Shown in pieces: positions 44,789 to 51,822 of a stretch of DNA of 64,000 nucleotides. The stretch spans positions 1 to 64,000 of the forward strand of contig NZ_SLXQ01000021.1 of NCBI RefSeq assembly GCF_004340875.1, read 5' to 3'. Numbering within the stretch: position 1 is the stretch's first letter; every line of letters begins with the position of its first letter. Below the pieces are notes generated by a model. The model ran no database searches. It was not told the origin of the DNA and saw only the letters and a program-made list of their open reading frames with translations. The DNA is from Tamaricihabitans halophyticus. GTDB lineage: Bacteria; Actinomycetota; Actinomycetes; Mycobacteriales; Pseudonocardiaceae. Made by a program: the position numbers and the translations under genes.

Positions 44789-45946
44789 TTACCAGGTGCA
44801 TGGCAGGTCGGCCCGCACCACGGTGGGGCCAGCGGTCGGGCTCACCACGGTGACGACACCATCGATCGTCGCGGCGCGGTCGGCCAGCCCGGCCAGCCCG
44901 CCGCCGGGGCGAACCTCGGCGCCACCCTTACCGTTGTCGGAGACCTCCGCGACCACCTTGTCGTCCTCGCGCCACACCCGGATCTGCGCGACCGTGGCGC
45001 CGGAGTGCTTGGCGACGTTGGTGAGGGTTTCGCCGACGATGAAGTAGGCGGTGCTCTCCACGGCGGCTGGCGGGCGGGGCTCGACGTCCACGGTGACTTC
45101 CACCGGCACCGGTGATTTCGCGGCGAGAGAGGACAGTGCGGCGTCGAGCCCGCGGTCGCCGAGTACGGCAGGGTAGATGCCGCGGGCGAGGTCACGGAGT
45201 TCGGCGACGGCGAGTTTGGCGTCCGTGTGTGCCTCGTCGATCAACTCCCGAACCGCGTTCGGATCGCCCTCCAGCTTCGCCTTGGCGCGGCCAAGGGAGA
45301 TCGCGAGCGAAACCAGCCGTTGCTGTGCGCCGTCGTGCAGGTCGCGTTCGATCCGGCGGCGTTCGGCCTCGGCCGCGTCCACGCCGCGGGCTCGGGAGGC
45401 TTGCAGCCTGTCTGCCTTGGCGGCGAGCTGGGCGGCGGCCGGTGGGCCGAGCATTGCCTTGGCGAGTTGGCCGTGCAGCCAGCCGAGCCGTGGGATTACC
45501 CAGATCGCCAACGGCAGGAGGATGGCGCCGACGAGTCCGAGCGCGAACTCGATGATGGATAGCGGCAACATCAGCGCGTGGTAGCCGATGTCGCGCCAGG
45601 TGCGGCTGTCGGTGGTGAGCGTGCGCCACTGGCGGAGCAGACCGTCGTCGGCGCGTAGCCGAGGTGGCAGCGGGATGTTGGTGCCCAGCGCGAAGTTCGC
45701 CCAGTTGCGCTGCACATTGCCGAGCCAGCGGGCAACCGAGATGCCGAAGACGAAGATCGGGATACCGACCCAGACGACCGTCGTCGCGACGCCGACGATG
45801 ATCAGCACGACCACGAGGATGAAGCTCACCAGGCTGAGCGGGAAGCCGAGCAGGAAGTAGGCGAGCGTGCGGAAGGAGGATGGATAGTCCTTGCCGCCGT
45901 TCCGAGGCTGCGCGGGGCTGTTCTGTTCGGCAGGCCGCGTGTTCAC
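44789..45946 (-). CDS. Sensor histidine kinase (HisKA_3 type) with putative sensor domain
   Basis: 385 aa. Four predicted membrane segments lie in residues 25-155, in the 'putative sensor' arrangement (LAYFLLGFPLSLVSFILVVVLIIVGVATTVVWVGIPIFV). The dimerisation box RRRIERDLHDGAQQRL has phospho-acceptor His204, and the ATPase domain ends with VSDNGKGG and GGGLAGLADRAATIDG. It overlaps the upstream sensor gene by 4 nt (ATGA/GTGA type) and precedes the response regulator. Confidence 0.9.
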   Translation of the reverse strand: MNTRPAEQNSPAQPRNGGKDYPSSFRTLAYFLLGFPLSLVSFILVVVLIIVGVATTVVWVGIPIFVFGISVARWLGNVQRNWANFALGTNIPLPPRLRADDGLLRQWRTLTTDSRTWRDIGYHALMLPLSIIEFALGLVGAILLPLAIWVIPRLGWLHGQLAKAMLGPPAAAQLAAKADRLQASRARGVDAAEAERRRIERDLHDGAQQRLVSLAISLGRAKAKLEGDPNAVRELIDEAHTDAKLAVAELRDLARGIYPAVLGDRGLDAALSSLAAKSPVPVEVTVDVEPRPPAAVESTAYFIVGETLTNVAKHSGATVAQIRVWREDDKVVAEVSDNGKGGAEVRPGGGLAGLADRAATIDGVVTVVSPTAGPTVVRADLPCTW

Positions 45947-46680
45947 TCCGGATGCCTTTCACTCGGGATCGTGCCCGCGGGCGCGTAGCCAGGTGCGGGT
46001 AGCGGACCGGGCTCATGTGCTTGCTCAGCCAGGCGTTGGGTGCCGGCGCCCGGTCCGAGCAGTGCTCTGGCCAGGCCGAGCTGCAGCCTACTGAACGCCC
46101 TGGTCAGGACGATGGCGACGGCGGTGATCAGCAGTCCCAGCCCGGCCCATGGCAGGGCTTCCATCGTCGAGTCCACGATGACCCATGGCTGGTCCCAGTC
46201 AGGAAAGCGCCACGAGCCGGTGGGCAGGAACCGGAAATAGATCGGCAGGAAGAGCCACCCGAGGCCAATCGCCCAGGGCACCAGGGTCAGGGCGAAGCCG
46301 ATCACGCCGACGGGTAGTAGCAGCAGGAAGTAGCTCAGATCGCGCCAGCTGGCCGGATCCGCCGTGCGGGCCTTCCAGTAGGCACGCATTCCGCTGGGTA
46401 GCGGGCGGTAGGGATCGGCGATGTAGCCGCCGAGGAGGAGGTTCACCCTGCGGCGTTCGAGCATCGCGGCGGCCTTGAGCAGTACCGCGGCCAGCATCAG
46501 GATCGGCACGCCGACCCAGATGATCGATGTGGTGAGGCCGACCAGGAAGAGGGTGACGAAAAGGACGAACCAGAAGATCCCGAGCGGGAGGCCGAGTAGG
46601 AGATACGCGACGGCGCCCGGTATGGATGGGGTACGGCGAACACCGTCGTATTCGCTGGTCGCGGGTTGCGAGATCATCAT
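45943..46680 (-). CDS. Stand-alone sensor-domain membrane protein
   Basis: 245 aa. It has the same four-helix sensor layout as the N-terminal half of the histidine kinase (YLLLGLPLGIFWFVLFVTLFLVGLTTSIIWVGVPILM here) but no kinase domain. It looks like a duplicated sensor made as a separate protein, and its stop overlaps the kinase start, giving a sensor-kinase-regulator operon. It may form a complex with the kinase or modulate it. Confidence 0.8.
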   Translation of the reverse strand: MMISQPATSEYDGVRRTPSIPGAVAYLLLGLPLGIFWFVLFVTLFLVGLTTSIIWVGVPILMLAAVLLKAAAMLERRRVNLLLGGYIADPYRPLPSGMRAYWKARTADPASWRDLSYFLLLLPVGVIGFALTLVPWAIGLGWLFLPIYFRFLPTGSWRFPDWDQPWVIVDSTMEALPWAGLGLLITAVAIVLTRAFSRLQLGLARALLGPGAGTQRLAEQAHEPGPLPAPGYAPAGTIPSERHPE

Positions 46681-46840
46681 CTGTCCCTGTCGAGGTCACC
46701 TGGCTGTGGCGGGCTTACCAATACAGCATGCGACACCGGTGGGTTCGGTTCCATGGGGCGCGCTGGCTGGATCGGGGTAGGGATAGCCCCACCGTGGTAG
46801 CGGCTTGGGATATGGGAATGATCTATCGGGCGAGACGCGT

Positions 46841-46846
46841 TATGCT
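46841..46846 (+). promoter_or_regulatory. Likely -10 box of ssrA
   Basis: TATGCT lies 22 nt before the predicted mature 5' end, allowing a short precursor leader to be removed by RNase P. A -35 element is not clear. Confidence 0.5.
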
Positions 46847-46867
46847 TAACGGGTACGACCCGACCAA

Positions 46868-47250
46868 GGGGGTGAACGGTTTCGACTCTGGACGTTGAGT
46901 CAGGAGAAGCGTGCAGGTGCAGGCGAGAGACCACCTAAAGCGTCGCCGCAAAAATATAAGCGCCAATAAACAAGAAGCGCCTAAGAGCCAGTCCCAGTTC
47001 GCGCTCGCCGCGTGAGCTAGTTCTGACTCATTGTCGACCCGGGCTTGCCTCCGTCCCGGACTCGGCATCATCAAGGAGGCTTACCGTCGCGGTTGGCCGC
47101 GGGCTTCGGCGGGACACTTACAGCGGCTGGGCCCGTCACACCGGCTAGTTCGCGTGACCGGAGGGGCCAAGTAGAGACACAGCGAACTGCGCACGGAGAA
47201 GGCCTGGTAAGGCGACAGAGGACCCGGGTTCGATTCCCGGCACCTCCACC
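46868..47250 (+). ncRNA. ssrA: Transfer-messenger RNA (tmRNA)
   Basis: The 5' end GGGGGTGAACGGTTTCGAC and the 3' T-arm GGGTTCGATTCCCGGC with acceptor CACCTCC form the tRNA-like domain. Acceptor pairing holds with one G-U pair. The tag frame at 46962-47015 encodes ANKQEAPKSQSQFALAA and ends with TGA; the ALAA end marks proteins for ClpXP. After the discriminator A the genome reads CC then G, not CCA, so the last A may be added after transcription. This is the left junction of an integrated element: the integrase gene overlaps the last ~106 nt on the other strand. Confidence 0.95.
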
Positions 47251-47251
47251 G
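47145..47251. other. Left attachment junction (attL) of the element within ssrA
   Basis: The 3' end of ssrA is the usual target of elements of this kind. The integrase frame crosses the gene end and runs about 104 nt into antisense ssrA before stopping. The crossover point must lie near 47220-47251, where host and element sequence meet. A matching copy of the ssrA 3' end (attR) is not in the window. Confidence 0.6.
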
Positions 47252-48839
47252 ATTTAGTCATTGTGCGAACCACTCCGTTCGGGGCCGTTTCCGCTGGTAG
47301 GGCGGGGGCGGCCCCGTCGTTGTTGCGGGGTTGGGGGATGCGGAAGACCGGGATGAGCCGGTCCGGGCCGGTGATGGTGACCTTGGCGACCAGGGCTTCC
47401 ACGAGGCCCTTGATCTGGTTGTGGGTGCCGCTGGTGATGATCTCGGCGATGTGGTCGGCTACCGCCACCAGGGTAGCGGGCTCGGGCGCGGTGGGTGCGT
47501 CGTTGAGGGCGAGGGTGAGTTCGTCGCGGCGGACGCGGAGTTGTTTGGTCTTGGCGCGGAGTTCGGTGAGCCGGTCGGCGACGAGTTCTTCGTCCATGGT
47601 GCCGCGCTCGAATGCGGTCAGGTAGCGGTCGATGGCTTGGCCGGTCTTGGTGATCTCGTTGTCGACGGTGGAGAGTTCGGCGTGCCGGTCGGCGTTGGCT
47701 GCCTGGTGCTGTTTCTGTTCGTGGGCGATGGCGTCGGCGATGAGGTCATGCCGGGTGCGGTAGAAGCCGGCCAGCGCGTCCAGGACGGCCGCGTCCACGG
47801 CGTCGGCGTTCAAGCGCTTGAAGTCGCATTTGCTGGCGTCGTAGCGGGCCAGGTTCCAGCAGGTGTAGTAGCGGTAGGTGCGGTTGCGGCCGGTGGCGCG
47901 GGTGCCGATCATGGCCTTGCCGCACTTGGGGCAGCGCAGGCGGCCGGTGAGTACGTAGTCGGAGCCGGACGCGGCGCGGTGGGCGTGGGATTCGCCGCGT
48001 GCGTCGAGGATGGCTTGGGCCTGTTCCCAGGCGGTGAGGTCGATGATGGGTGCGTGGGTGTTGGTCACGGTGGTCTCCCGGAACGTGAGTTCGCCGAGGT
48101 AGACGCGGTTGTTCAGGGCGCGGATGACTTGGTAGCCGGACCACTTGCCGCCGCTGCTGGTGCGGTGGCCCCGGTCGTTGAGGACTTTGGCGATGGCGCG
48201 GGAGCCGAGCCGGTCCTTGGTGTACAGGTCGAAGATCAGCCGCACGATCACCGCTTCGTGCTCGTCCACGACGAGGGTGTGCGTGGTCTTGTCGACCTGG
48301 TAGCCGAAGGGGCGTTTGCCGCCCTTCCACTTTCCCTTGGCGTGCTTGCGTTCCATCCCAGCGATGACGCGGTCGATGATGGTGTCGCGCTCGAACTGGG
48401 CGAACATTCCCAGCATCTGCACCAGCATCCGGCCCATCGGCGTGGAGGTGTCGAAGGGCTCGGTGGCGCTGCGGAACACCACCCCGGCGGAGTCGAGTTC
48501 GTCGAGCAGCATGACCATGTCCCGCAGGTTGCGGGAGAACCGGTCGACCCGGTAGACGAGCAGCACGTCGATCAGCCCGGCGCGGGCGGCGGCGAGCGCG
48601 CGGTGCAGGCCGGGACGTTCGGTGGTGGCGCCGGAGGCGTCGTCGGGGAACCGCGCCACGAGCCGCCAGCCGGGCTGGGAGCCGATGTAGGACTCCAGGC
48701 GGGTGTCCTGGGCTTCGATGGAGTAGGGCTGGTGCTCGTCGTCGGTGGAGCGCCGCACGTAGATCCCCACCCGGACGTCGTCGCCGAGTGTGGTCATCGC
48801 GGCTTTCTTGGTGCGTTGCGCGGTCGTGGATCGCGCCAT
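47145..48839 (-). CDS. Large serine recombinase (integrase) of the ssrA-integrated element
   Basis: 564 aa. Resolvase catalytic domain with Ser31 (IYVRRSTDDE) and the DRFSRNLRDM segment; a recombinase domain (GKRPFGYQVDK...RNRVYLGE type); a zinc ribbon with CPKCGK and CWNLARYDASKC; then a coiled-coil region, as in phiC31-type integrases. The last ~35 residues (from VEVPGIEPGSS to GHAN) are encoded by the antisense strand of ssrA and look incidental to the fold. In the excised circle the protein must end differently. A 14-bp inverted repeat lies 34 nt upstream of the start. Confidence 0.93.
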   Translation of the reverse strand: MARSTTAQRTKKAAMTTLGDDVRVGIYVRRSTDDEHQPYSIEAQDTRLESYIGSQPGWRLVARFPDDASGATTERPGLHRALAAARAGLIDVLLVYRVDRFSRNLRDMVMLLDELDSAGVVFRSATEPFDTSTPMGRMLVQMLGMFAQFERDTIIDRVIAGMERKHAKGKWKGGKRPFGYQVDKTTHTLVVDEHEAVIVRLIFDLYTKDRLGSRAIAKVLNDRGHRTSSGGKWSGYQVIRALNNRVYLGELTFRETTVTNTHAPIIDLTAWEQAQAILDARGESHAHRAASGSDYVLTGRLRCPKCGKAMIGTRATGRNRTYRYYTCWNLARYDASKCDFKRLNADAVDAAVLDALAGFYRTRHDLIADAIAHEQKQHQAANADRHAELSTVDNEITKTGQAIDRYLTAFERGTMDEELVADRLTELRAKTKQLRVRRDELTLALNDAPTAPEPATLVAVADHIAEIITSGTHNQIKGLVEALVAKVTITGPDRLIPVFRIPQPRNNDGAAPALPAETAPNGVVRTMTKSVEVPGIEPGSSVALPGLLRAQFAVSLLGPSGHAN

Positions 48840-48872
48840 TATTCCGACCCCCTTGGTTCGGTATTTCCGCGT

Positions 48873-48907
48873 GCCCTGTAGTAGCCGTTGCGGGGCTACT
48901 ACAGGGC
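48873..48907. promoter_or_regulatory. 14-bp perfect inverted repeat upstream of the integrase
   Basis: GCCCTGTAGTAGCC (48873-48886) and GGCTACTACAGGGC (48894-48907) are separated by 7 nt. Further CTACTA/TAGT motifs follow to 48935, including CACTACTAGTG. The site is 34-68 nt before the integrase start, so it could be an operator controlling integration, or a hairpin. Confidence 0.6.
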
Positions 48908-49024
48908 GACTACGCGGCTACTAGATCACTACTAGTGGGGACTTAAAACCGCAGCTCACAGGCGGTGCGTCGTGCTTCCATTATCGCTCATCAAGCATGG
49001 CAAGGGAAGCGGAAGGGCGTCGTT

Positions 49025-49273
49025 CTACGCGGCTTTTTCGTTACCCCCCTTGGGGTTTTCCTGATTGGCGCTCCATTCGGCAATGAGCGTGGCCAGGGTG
49101 GCGACGGCGAGGTCGTACTGTTGGGTCGTCATCGGTTCGGTGTCGATCCGCTCCACGCGCCACGTGTCCTGTGTGGAGGATCGTGTGCGGCGGAACGGGA
49201 GCACGGTGGCGTCATCGCCACCGTTGTCCTGCTCGTGGTCGTGTTCGGCGTGGTCGGGTGTGTGCTGGGGCAT
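49025..49273 (-). CDS. Small acidic protein next to the integrase, unknown
   Basis: 82 aa from ATG 49273 (MPQHTPDHAEHDHEQD), with GAGGTG 7 nt upstream; longer in-frame starts lack this. The first part is His/Asp/Glu-rich and probably unstructured; the C-terminal part (PMTTQQYDLAVATLATLIAEWSANQ) is one helix. Similar short proteins beside integrases occur in actinobacterial elements. It could be an excision factor or an unknown accessory, but it has no visible helix-turn-helix. Confidence 0.65.
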   Translation of the reverse strand: MPQHTPDHAEHDHEQDNGGDDATVLPFRRTRSSTQDTWRVERIDTEPMTTQQYDLAVATLATLIAEWSANQENPKGGNEKAA

Positions 49274-49886
49274 GGTGCACCTCGATTGCCCGCGAGCCCG
49301 CACGGGGCGGGAGGTCGCGGGCGGCTGTCGGGCGGTCACTGGGCAACCGTCGATCAGCAGGACCCGCCGGCCCTCTGGTCACCAGCACCCCGGGAAGCCT
49401 CCACACAGGAGGTTCGTGACATGGGTGATGGCCGCGCCGTTACGCGCGATTCAAGAACCGGCTGGGGTCTGAACTGCTCCAACCATTGTGCCGCTTCGAC
49501 TCCCCGACTTTGCCGTAGCGCTCGTCGGGGCCAGCGATCACCGGTTGACTGAACCCTCCCACTGTCCACCCGAGACATTCGCCGAGACCAATGTCGGGAC
49601 CGCGAGACTGGGTGCGGGACTGCGTGTCTCGCCGGTCTCGCCTGCGGTCTCGGTGTCTCGTCTCGACCTGTCTCGACGTCTCGGTGTGGTCTCGCCACTG
49701 TCGGGACCACGATTGGACAGCTCGACGTACAACGGGTCCAGATTTCCCTGCTGTGCAAAGACGACGGGCCAAGGCCAGCGGACCGGCGCGGCCGTCTTCG
49801 CTGTCGTTCTCACGACGTCACGTCATCGTCGGTCACCTCCTCCGAGGTAGGCGAAAGCGTGCGGGAACCCTTGCGGGGAGAGGGAT
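49274..49886. other. Gene-poor segment with the GTCTCG repeat cluster
   Basis: About 610 bp with no convincing gene. Its main feature is the hexamer cluster at 49571-49694. One minus-strand frame, 49538-49813 (91 aa), is open but is mostly made from the repeats (Glu-Thr-Gly runs) and its start has no well-placed ribosome binding site; a strong GGAGGAGGTG near 49828-49837 leads only to very short frames. A cis-acting role is more likely. Confidence 0.6.
49571..49694. repeat. Iteron-like cluster of eleven GTCTCG/CGAGAC hexamers
   Basis: CGAGAC occurs at 49571, 49583 and 49603; GTCTCG at 49626, 49635, 49647, 49655, 49660, 49670, 49678 and 49689. That is eleven copies in 124 bp: three in one orientation, then eight in the other. 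Chance would give well under one. Spacing is irregular (5-23 nt). It lies about 190 bp from the end of the replication-relaxation gene, so an origin of replication or transfer is plausible. Confidence 0.8.
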
Positions 49887-51278
49887 TCAGGCGGCCCAGC
49901 GTGATCGCCGTGGCCGTTGGGTGTCCGGTCGAGCCGGGGCTACCGGCGCGCGGTACACGTCGTCATCGTCCGCGTCGTCGTAGAGCGTCACGTCGTCGAG
50001 GTCGTCATCGTCGTCCGCATAGCCCGCCGGTTCGGCTGGTTCGGGCTGAGCTGTGTGGATGCGGCGCGACATCTCCCGGTCGTCCGGGTCGAACGCCGCC
50101 TCGTTCAACGGCTGGTCGGTGTTCGAGGCGCTGTGCTCGACGGAGGGGCCACGTTGGGGCAGCTCGGCCAATCTGTACCGGCGCGACGCGCTGTCGCCGC
50201 TACGCGGCGTGCACAGGCCCCAGATCGGCCCTGCCGGGCCGTCGGCGTGACCATAGGCACCGTGCGGGTCGCGGGCCGCGGTGGCGATCACGAAACCGGG
50301 ATCGTGCCCGACGAGAGCGCGATGCAGCGCCGTGCGCAGGGCGATCTCCCGCCGGGGCGCGTGCACCGAGAACAGCAGGACACCGAAGGCGTCGGTCGGG
50401 AAATCGCTGTAGTCGTCGAGCTTGCCGGTGACCTTCGCCAGGGACTCGGTGCCGGTGTCGTGTTCGAGGAAGAATCGCACCGCGCGGCCCGCCTCCTCCC
50501 AGCAGCCGTAGCCGTCCGGGCGCAGCCGGGTCTCCCGACCGGCACCCAGGTACCGCCAGAAGAACTCGGTGCACCGCTTCTCCGACCACCACTGGGTCAG
50601 CCCGCCCACCTCGCCCTCGCGGCCCTCCTCGCGCAGCCGGGCAGGGTTGCGGTGCGCGGCTAGGGCGCAGAAGAAGTCGTTCACGCCGAGCTGGTGTTCC
50701 AGCTTCGGCCACAGCGCCAGCCGTTCCAGGCTCTCGGTGTACGCCTTCGGCGCGGGCGGGCGCTGTGCGCGCTGCGCGGCGATCAGCCGCGCGCCGAGGT
50801 AGCCCAGCGCGTAGCGGGTCTGGCTGGTTCCGCCGCGCAGGTAGGACTCGCGGAACGCGAACACCACGCCCAGCTCCCGCAGGTGCCGCAGCCGGTCCTG
50901 CGCGCGGCGCACCGACAGGAACTCGATCGCGGCGATCTGGTTCGTGGTGAGCACCTTGTGCTCGGCCAGCAGGGCCAGCATGCGCCGGTCCCGGTCGACC
51001 AGGCGGAACCACAGGCCCGCGTCGGGTTCTCCGGCCCGCCGGCCGCCGCGCCCCGCGCGCCCCCGATGTGTGGATGGGTGAGGATCACTCCTCAGTCGGT
51101 CTTCCGCCAGTTCCCGCCGATACCACCGCTGACCAGCAGACTTAGTAGCAGCGGCCTCGGCGCTTGGGGCGGCGGATTCAGAACGCCGAGGCTGCGCTGA
51201 CCCACACGCGGAGCCAGACGCCAACCCATCCGCACCCACGACGCCACGGCCACCAGCACGGTAAGTACCGTCCACCAT
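49887..51278 (-). CDS. Replication-relaxation family protein
   Basis: 463 aa. A winged-helix region near 105-165 (DRDRRMLALLAEHKVLTTNQIAAIEFLSVRRAQDRLRHLRELGVV) is followed by the family core: RYALGYLGARLIAAQR, LGVNDFF and a nuclease-like LRPDGYGCWEEAGRAVRFFLEHDTGTESL. The family is found in actinobacterial plasmids and integrative elements and is linked to replication or mobilisation. The last 60 residues are Asp-rich. ATG 51278 has GGAAGGTGG upstream. No TraB/FtsK-type motor lies next to it, although one often does. Confidence 0.82.
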   Translation of the reverse strand: MVDGTYRAGGRGVVGADGLASGSACGSAQPRRSESAAPSAEAAATKSAGQRWYRRELAEDRLRSDPHPSTHRGRAGRGGRRAGEPDAGLWFRLVDRDRRMLALLAEHKVLTTNQIAAIEFLSVRRAQDRLRHLRELGVVFAFRESYLRGGTSQTRYALGYLGARLIAAQRAQRPPAPKAYTESLERLALWPKLEHQLGVNDFFCALAAHRNPARLREEGREGEVGGLTQWWSEKRCTEFFWRYLGAGRETRLRPDGYGCWEEAGRAVRFFLEHDTGTESLAKVTGKLDDYSDFPTDAFGVLLFSVHAPRREIALRTALHRALVGHDPGFVIATAARDPHGAYGHADGPAGPIWGLCTPRSGDSASRRYRLAELPQRGPSVEHSASNTDQPLNEAAFDPDDREMSRRIHTAQPEPAEPAGYADDDDDLDDVTLYDDADDDDVYRAPVAPARPDTQRPRRSRWAA

Positions 51279-51822
51279 GATCACCACCACCTTCCGGCCG
51301 GAGCAGCCGAGAGATCCCCGGCACCCCTGAACTCCGGATTTCGGCCCCAAAATCCTGGCCCGTTACCCAAACGTGACCAAAGACCGGTGGATTGTGACCA
51401 TGGAGTGATACCGCCGTGACCGGCGCGTTGCGATCGGCGATCTCGCCGCCTTCGGCGGGTGGTGACCATGATCGACCGTCCCTTCCAGTGTGCCAGGAAA
51501 CCCCTGCACTACTGAAGGCCGATTCTTCGGCCGATTTTGGACACCAGCGCGGCCGACTGAGACCAGGCTGGAACCCACAGCCCGCCCGTCACCGCACGAG
51601 CCGCAGCGGGCATCGGCACCGCCGTGCGCGGTCATCGCGCTCCTGGTCTCTACGGTCGGATCTACAGATGTCGGGTGAGGCGCTTGACTAGTCCGTAGAG
51701 CTATTGATCTGCGGAAACAGCGAACCACACCGAGTCAATCAGCGTGCCAGCCATAGGTGGCCCGCTCACTGGCCGGTCGGTGGCCTGCTGAGTGGCCCAC
51801 CGACTGCCCAGTGCTTGCGGAC
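51279..51822. other. Gene-free stretch between the replication and regulator genes
   Basis: About 540 bp with no supported gene. It holds several GTGACC motifs (near 51373, 51394, 51415 and 51462), a short direct repeat GGCCGATT at 51518-51541, and an imperfect inverted repeat near 51756-51810. It should contain the promoter of the replication-relaxation gene. No clear iterons are seen. Confidence 0.5.

Noticed and set aside
47331-48881. Plus-strand frame of 516 codons, rich in Gly and Val
   Set aside because: Antisense to the serine integrase with its clear catalytic and zinc motifs.
49538-49813. Possible 91-aa minus-strand gene
   Set aside because: Its coding consists largely of the GTCTCG repeats and its start has no well-spaced ribosome binding site.
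51279-51822. A gene in the gap (frame 51363-51728, minus strand)
   Set aside because: Composition is random, with no ribosome binding site or motif.
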